From assembly GCA_005798965.1 (NCBI GenBank), contig SYIB01000342.1:1-16766 (forward strand): 16,766 nt of DNA, given 5' to 3'. The DNA comes from Planctomycetia bacterium (GTDB lineage: Bacteria > Planctomycetota > Phycisphaerae > Phycisphaerales > SM1A02). This document shows, in pieces, positions 15,201 through 16,766 of the stretch. The stretch's first letter is position 1. Each line of letters starts with the position of its first letter. The notes under the pieces were generated by a model. That model was not told the origin of the DNA and searched no databases. It saw only the letters and a program-made list of their open reading frames with translations. Made by a program: the position numbers and the translations under genes.

Positions 15201-16289
15201 GAGTGGGCGATTGACGTCGAGGATCCCACGCCCGGCATCGTGCGCATGTTGCCGACCATGATGGTGCTCGAGCGCACGGTGACGCTGCCCGGTCGGCTCC
15301 GTGGGCTGGACCCCGTGACAGGTTCAGTGGCGTGGTCCATCGAGGACCTCGGCCTGCTGCTCGGGCCCGTGCAGCCGATCGCGGGTTGGCGCGACGACGA
15401 GAACGTGCTCTCCAAGCGTGGCCAGTTCGCCACGCTCCCGCTCGGTGATGGCGCTGTCGCCGTGCGCGGCGATGGGAGCTGCGTGCGCATCGGTGCCGAT
15501 GGTCGTGTGCGATGGACCAGTGGTCGCTCCCTGCCGATCGTCGAGCACGCCCAGGCTGCACTGGGTGGAGTGGCGCTCGTCGGTACGTCGCTCAGTTCGG
15601 ATTCTGCGCTGACGCTGGTCTCGTCTGCGTCGGGGCAGGAGCGCGGCCAGATCCATCTGGAAGGGATGGCCTCGGTCGATGCCGTCGAGTCCACGCTGTG
15701 TGGCTTCGTGGTCACCAGAGGTCTGGCCAGCATGGTCATCGAGGACACCGAGGCCGGGCCGCGCATCCTGTGGGAACGCATGAGCCCTCCCGGCGCCACG
15801 CGTCGGATGCCTGCGATCGTCCTGCACGAAGCCATGTTCATGGGCCAGCCGGCTGACGGTTCGTACCGCCTTGACCTCGATGATGGATCGAGCACGGCGC
15901 TCGATTGGGATGGGGGGATGTCCGGCGCATGGACTCCACTTTTGTCCCTCGACGATGGACTGCTCTTCGCCAAGGGCGATCGCGTGGTCCTCGCCGGGGC
16001 GAGCGGGCGCATCTCCGGCAGTACGCGGCTCGCCCCGTCGGCCACACCGCAGATGGCCATCGCCTGCGCTGAAGGCGTGATCGTGCAGGTGCTCGAGATG
16101 CCGGAATTGCCTGCAGTCCAAGGCGGTTCGACGTTCACGCTCCTCGATACCAGTCGAGGGTTGCGTCAGGTTCGCAGCGTGGCGCGGCTCATGGTTCCGG
16201 TCGGCTGGCGGCGCGCCATGCTCCTCGATGGCTGGATCCTCCAGTTCGGTGAGGACCAGTGCATCGCCATCCCGGCCGGACCGATTTGA
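12219..16289 (+). CDS. Very large secreted protein with two PQQ-type beta-propellers and a helical middle
   Basis: The 1356-residue product begins with a likely Sec signal peptide (MHRGR, then a hydrophobic stretch ILAACLAVAIAAGHA, probable cleavage near residue 22-26). It is therefore exported to the periplasm or beyond. Residues 35-225 are Ala-rich helices. About 285-655 reads as a PQQ/WD-like propeller, with repeated 'G-x-x-x-W' blades such as DLFTHTMRWRAML (305-317), SDGRVLWQRSL (363-373), AEDGSTRWAVPL (419-430), APTGAVRWIA (473-482) and DLATGASIGSM (614-624). About 660-915 is helical and TPR-like. About 975-1350 is a second propeller, for example DPVTGSVAWSIE (1031-1042) and GADGRVRWTSG (1092-1102). 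Blades of this kind bind PQQ in dehydrogenases, but no dehydrogenase motifs or calcium site are apparent, so a structural or binding role is likelier. The start at 12219 is fixed by the signal peptide. Specific function is unknown. Confidence 0.85.
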   Translation: MHRGRASILAACLAVAIAAGHASKAQQSVIIPTVADSPTAAELLLRADEQAAANPGESARLAAELLRDLADKLVQTQQPGIYQGVADQVAALLAAHPAVLERYRNEVSAQAREWLADGRLAEVATRFAASDAGLEAMLRLAGRALQDARADEAIAWLRRASMHPSAALDPAPRQALEALAAWTAGDPAGWRAAVTELAATPGAAPSLVEAIRAMGEPISRAQRVVLGDVAPDVTAQVPVMPWIEAWSAPLTWAPASIRNRGMVPVEEMLGRDDAARSRSRLHTIVPIIDGGEVIVADGRVVTCFDLFTHTMRWRAMLSIDQAARTADTMLTPCVVDAERVHSVVSVGELGGAVSSRVVTVRRSDGRVLWQRSLEDPDGLQPGGLRVAGAIALAGDLLAVPCMRQNGRLELACWLIGLNAEDGSTRWAVPLGAANGLLPDFGSATTIRAGMGAVAHRGLVLVGTMVGTAACVEAPTGAVRWIARDELARTRQQPPQESWEASAPVIDGDAAWFLHADARAAMRRSLADGALVTAQPLGQGEPLGAAQYLVGDSGTIIGVASSGALSAVGAADPAARLWKLPAIDSEPLLGRAVLARSNHQPVIILPRVSRVDVHDLATGASIGSMPVRRGGIIGVGDERVAIASEMNLEVWGQGDRIVADLMSLVERGIATDAEIALAESALKQGDTARALDMARRSLVRLTGAEDLDEVMSARARVVDVLLELVRRSPDGTDAVEVLRRSALLPSQSLRVALALSERHASRSEWSDAARTIADAVPALDSDSLVEHGGARVRTSQVLSMAMQRLVVRAHAANSTAIEQAADEAARRGASASPEAIARAWRGTAVSIRSLVESSERAHADDRLDDGSRCAQRAALLALERADAGLPIDGALLDRVATRVVDAGAGDLLAVKTLRRLHRVAPSATTFTGIAAADPWIISPRLARAGGAPRKGQRAIQFSASLPALDAFARQQSTPDLGVLVVNQQLVGIKGSTLTPEWAIDVEDPTPGIVRMLPTMMVLERTVTLPGRLRGLDPVTGSVAWSIEDLGLLLGPVQPIAGWRDDENVLSKRGQFATLPLGDGAVAVRGDGSCVRIGADGRVRWTSGRSLPIVEHAQAALGGVALVGTSLSSDSALTLVSSASGQERGQIHLEGMASVDAVESTLCGFVVTRGLASMVIEDTEAGPRILWERMSPPGATRRMPAIVLHEAMFMGQPADGSYRLDLDDGSSTALDWDGGMSGAWTPLLSLDDGLLFAKGDRVVLAGASGRISGSTRLAPSATPQMAIACAEGVIVQVLEMPELPAVQGGSTFTLLDTSRGLRQVRSVARLMVPVGWRRAMLLDGWILQFGEDQCIAIPAGPI

Positions 16290-16314
16290 CAGACCGCCCC
16301 GATCACACGATAGT
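16286..16314 (+). promoter_or_regulatory. Sigma70-like promoter for the acidic dockerin-like gene
   Basis: A perfect -35 TTGACA (16286-16291) overlaps the stop codon of the propeller gene. Seventeen bases later comes GATAGT (16309-16314), a fair -10. Transcription would begin near 16321, giving a short leader that holds the Shine-Dalgarno. This is the only clear -35/-10 pair in the window. Confidence 0.55.
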
Positions 16315-16324
16315 CCCGCCCAAC

Positions 16325-16330
16325 GGAGGA
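16325..16330 (+). promoter_or_regulatory. Shine-Dalgarno of the acidic dockerin-like gene
   Basis: GGAGGA is the strongest Shine-Dalgarno in the window, just before the ATG at 16334. It fixes the start of a gene that runs off the window end. Confidence 0.65.
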
Positions 16331-16333
16331 TCT

Positions 16334-16766
16334 ATGCCATCTCTTACGGCCATCGGCCGGACATTTGCCAGCCTCATCGCCCCCCCGCAGGAAGCCCTTG
16401 GCTACGACGAGGAGGAAACTGACGCCTTCGAGGAAATCGACGACGACGACGATTTCGGCGAGGAGGAGTTCGCGGACGAGGATGGCCTCGACGAGGACGA
16501 GGAGAAGGACGGCGAGTCCAAGGACGGCAAGGAAGACGTCGACGCCGATGAAGATGATGACGACTTCTTCGATGATGACGAAGATGAAGAAGACGATGAG
16601 GAAGAGGACGAGGAAGACGAGGAAGAGGACGACGAAGAAGAGATCGCTCCGCGCGCCTTCAACAAGGCCCTGGAACTCTGGCACCCGGCTTGCGTCGCCG
16701 ACTTGGATGGCAGCGGCGCAGTTGATGGCGCCGACTTGGGATTGCTGCTGGCGGCATGGGGTTTGG
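16334..16766 (+). CDS. Acidic low-complexity protein with dockerin-like motif (3' end outside window)
   Basis: The frame stays open from 16334 to the window edge (144 codons seen). Residues 1-24 (MPSLTAIGRTFASLIAPPQ and on) are mildly hydrophobic but not a clear Sec signal. Residues 25-103 are overwhelmingly Asp and Glu with a few Phe, Gly and Lys. A linker (APRAFNKALELWHPAC) follows, then VADLDGSGAVDGADLGLLL (121-139) ending AAWG. That last block matches the Ca-binding dockerin-like repeat found at the C-termini of many Phycisphaerae secreted proteins ('GC-type dockerin'). Asp123, Asp125, Ser127, Asp131 and Asp134 fall at the loop positions 1, 3, 5, 9 and 12. The acidic tract could bind metal ions or basic partners; this is inference. 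Promoter and Shine-Dalgarno support real expression. Confidence 0.8.
   Translation, partial: MPSLTAIGRTFASLIAPPQEALGYDEEETDAFEEIDDDDDFGEEEFADEDGLDEDEEKDGESKDGKEDVDADEDDDDFFDDDEDEEDDEEEDEEDEEEDDEEEIAPRAFNKALELWHPACVADLDGSGAVDGADLGLLLAAWGL

Noticed and set aside
16548..16645. Purine-rich tract as a possible triplex (H-DNA) or microsatellite element
   Set aside because: The strand is purine-biased but interrupted by C or T in nearly every Asp codon, with no exact repeat unit. It is explained by coding for Asp and Glu.
16402..16665. A minus-strand frame encoding long poly-serine
   Set aside because: It is the reverse complement of the Asp/Glu codon run (GAN codons read as NTC) of the plus-strand gene, which has a promoter and Shine-Dalgarno.
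1..16766. CRISPR arrays, tRNA genes, insertion sequences, attachment sites
   Set aside because: I saw no regularly spaced repeats, no tRNA T-loop signature (GGTTCAAATC-like) in the gaps, no transposase and no terminal inverted repeats. The gaps are too short to hide them.

Overview
The window is a gene-dense, high-GC stretch (hand-counted rows of typical genes reach about 70% G+C) from a bacterium that is most likely a planctomycete, probably of the Phycisphaerae. Three things point there. One is a Ser/Thr kinase with a membrane segment and TPR repeats. Another is a very large secreted PQQ-type beta-propeller protein. The third is a C-terminal dockerin-like signature (DLDGSGAVDGADLGLLL, then AAW), common in Phycisphaerae. 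The taxonomic call is inference. I see no rRNA, tRNA, CRISPR array, insertion sequence or phage gene, and no gene-free stretch longer than about 90 bases.

Positions 1-3868 (+) look like one operon. It holds the 3' end of cysD, a small glycosyltransferase-like gene, a fused cysN-cysC gene and pdxJ, with overlaps or a 9-base gap. CysD and CysN make adenylylsulfate (APS). The fused APS-kinase domain should make PAPS but is short and divergent. The glycosyltransferase-like gene sits between cysD and cysN and has visibly lower G+C. Sulfate activation may therefore serve a sulfated glycan here (inference).

Positions 3908-7619 (+) hold dapA (lysine and cell-wall precursor synthesis), a Nudix hydrolase starting with GTG, and the membrane-bound kinase-TPR gene, all coupled by start/stop overlaps. 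Facing them is a phosphohexomutase (7620-9011, -) with an archaeal GlmM-like sugar-binding loop; the two stop codons abut. Diverging from it is a pterin-synthase-family gene followed after one base by ppk, the polyphosphate kinase (9102-11622, +).

Positions 11691-12167 (-) encode a small lipoprotein with an LEA14/WHy-like look. Diverging from it is a 1356-residue secreted protein with two predicted propellers around a helical middle (12219-16289, +). The window ends inside a gene with its own sigma70-like promoter and Shine-Dalgarno sequence. It encodes an extreme Asp/Glu-rich tract followed by the dockerin-like motif.

A recurring feature is the start architecture. The first genes of likely transcripts (dapA, the mutase, the lipoprotein, the propeller gene) carry a TAnnnT hexamer 6-7 bases before the ATG and no Shine-Dalgarno, which suggests leaderless mRNAs. 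Several operon-internal genes carry Shine-Dalgarno sequences instead. Points most worth a second look are the glycosyltransferase inside the sulfate-activation operon, the reduced APS-kinase domain, the leaderless-start pattern and the acidic dockerin-like gene.
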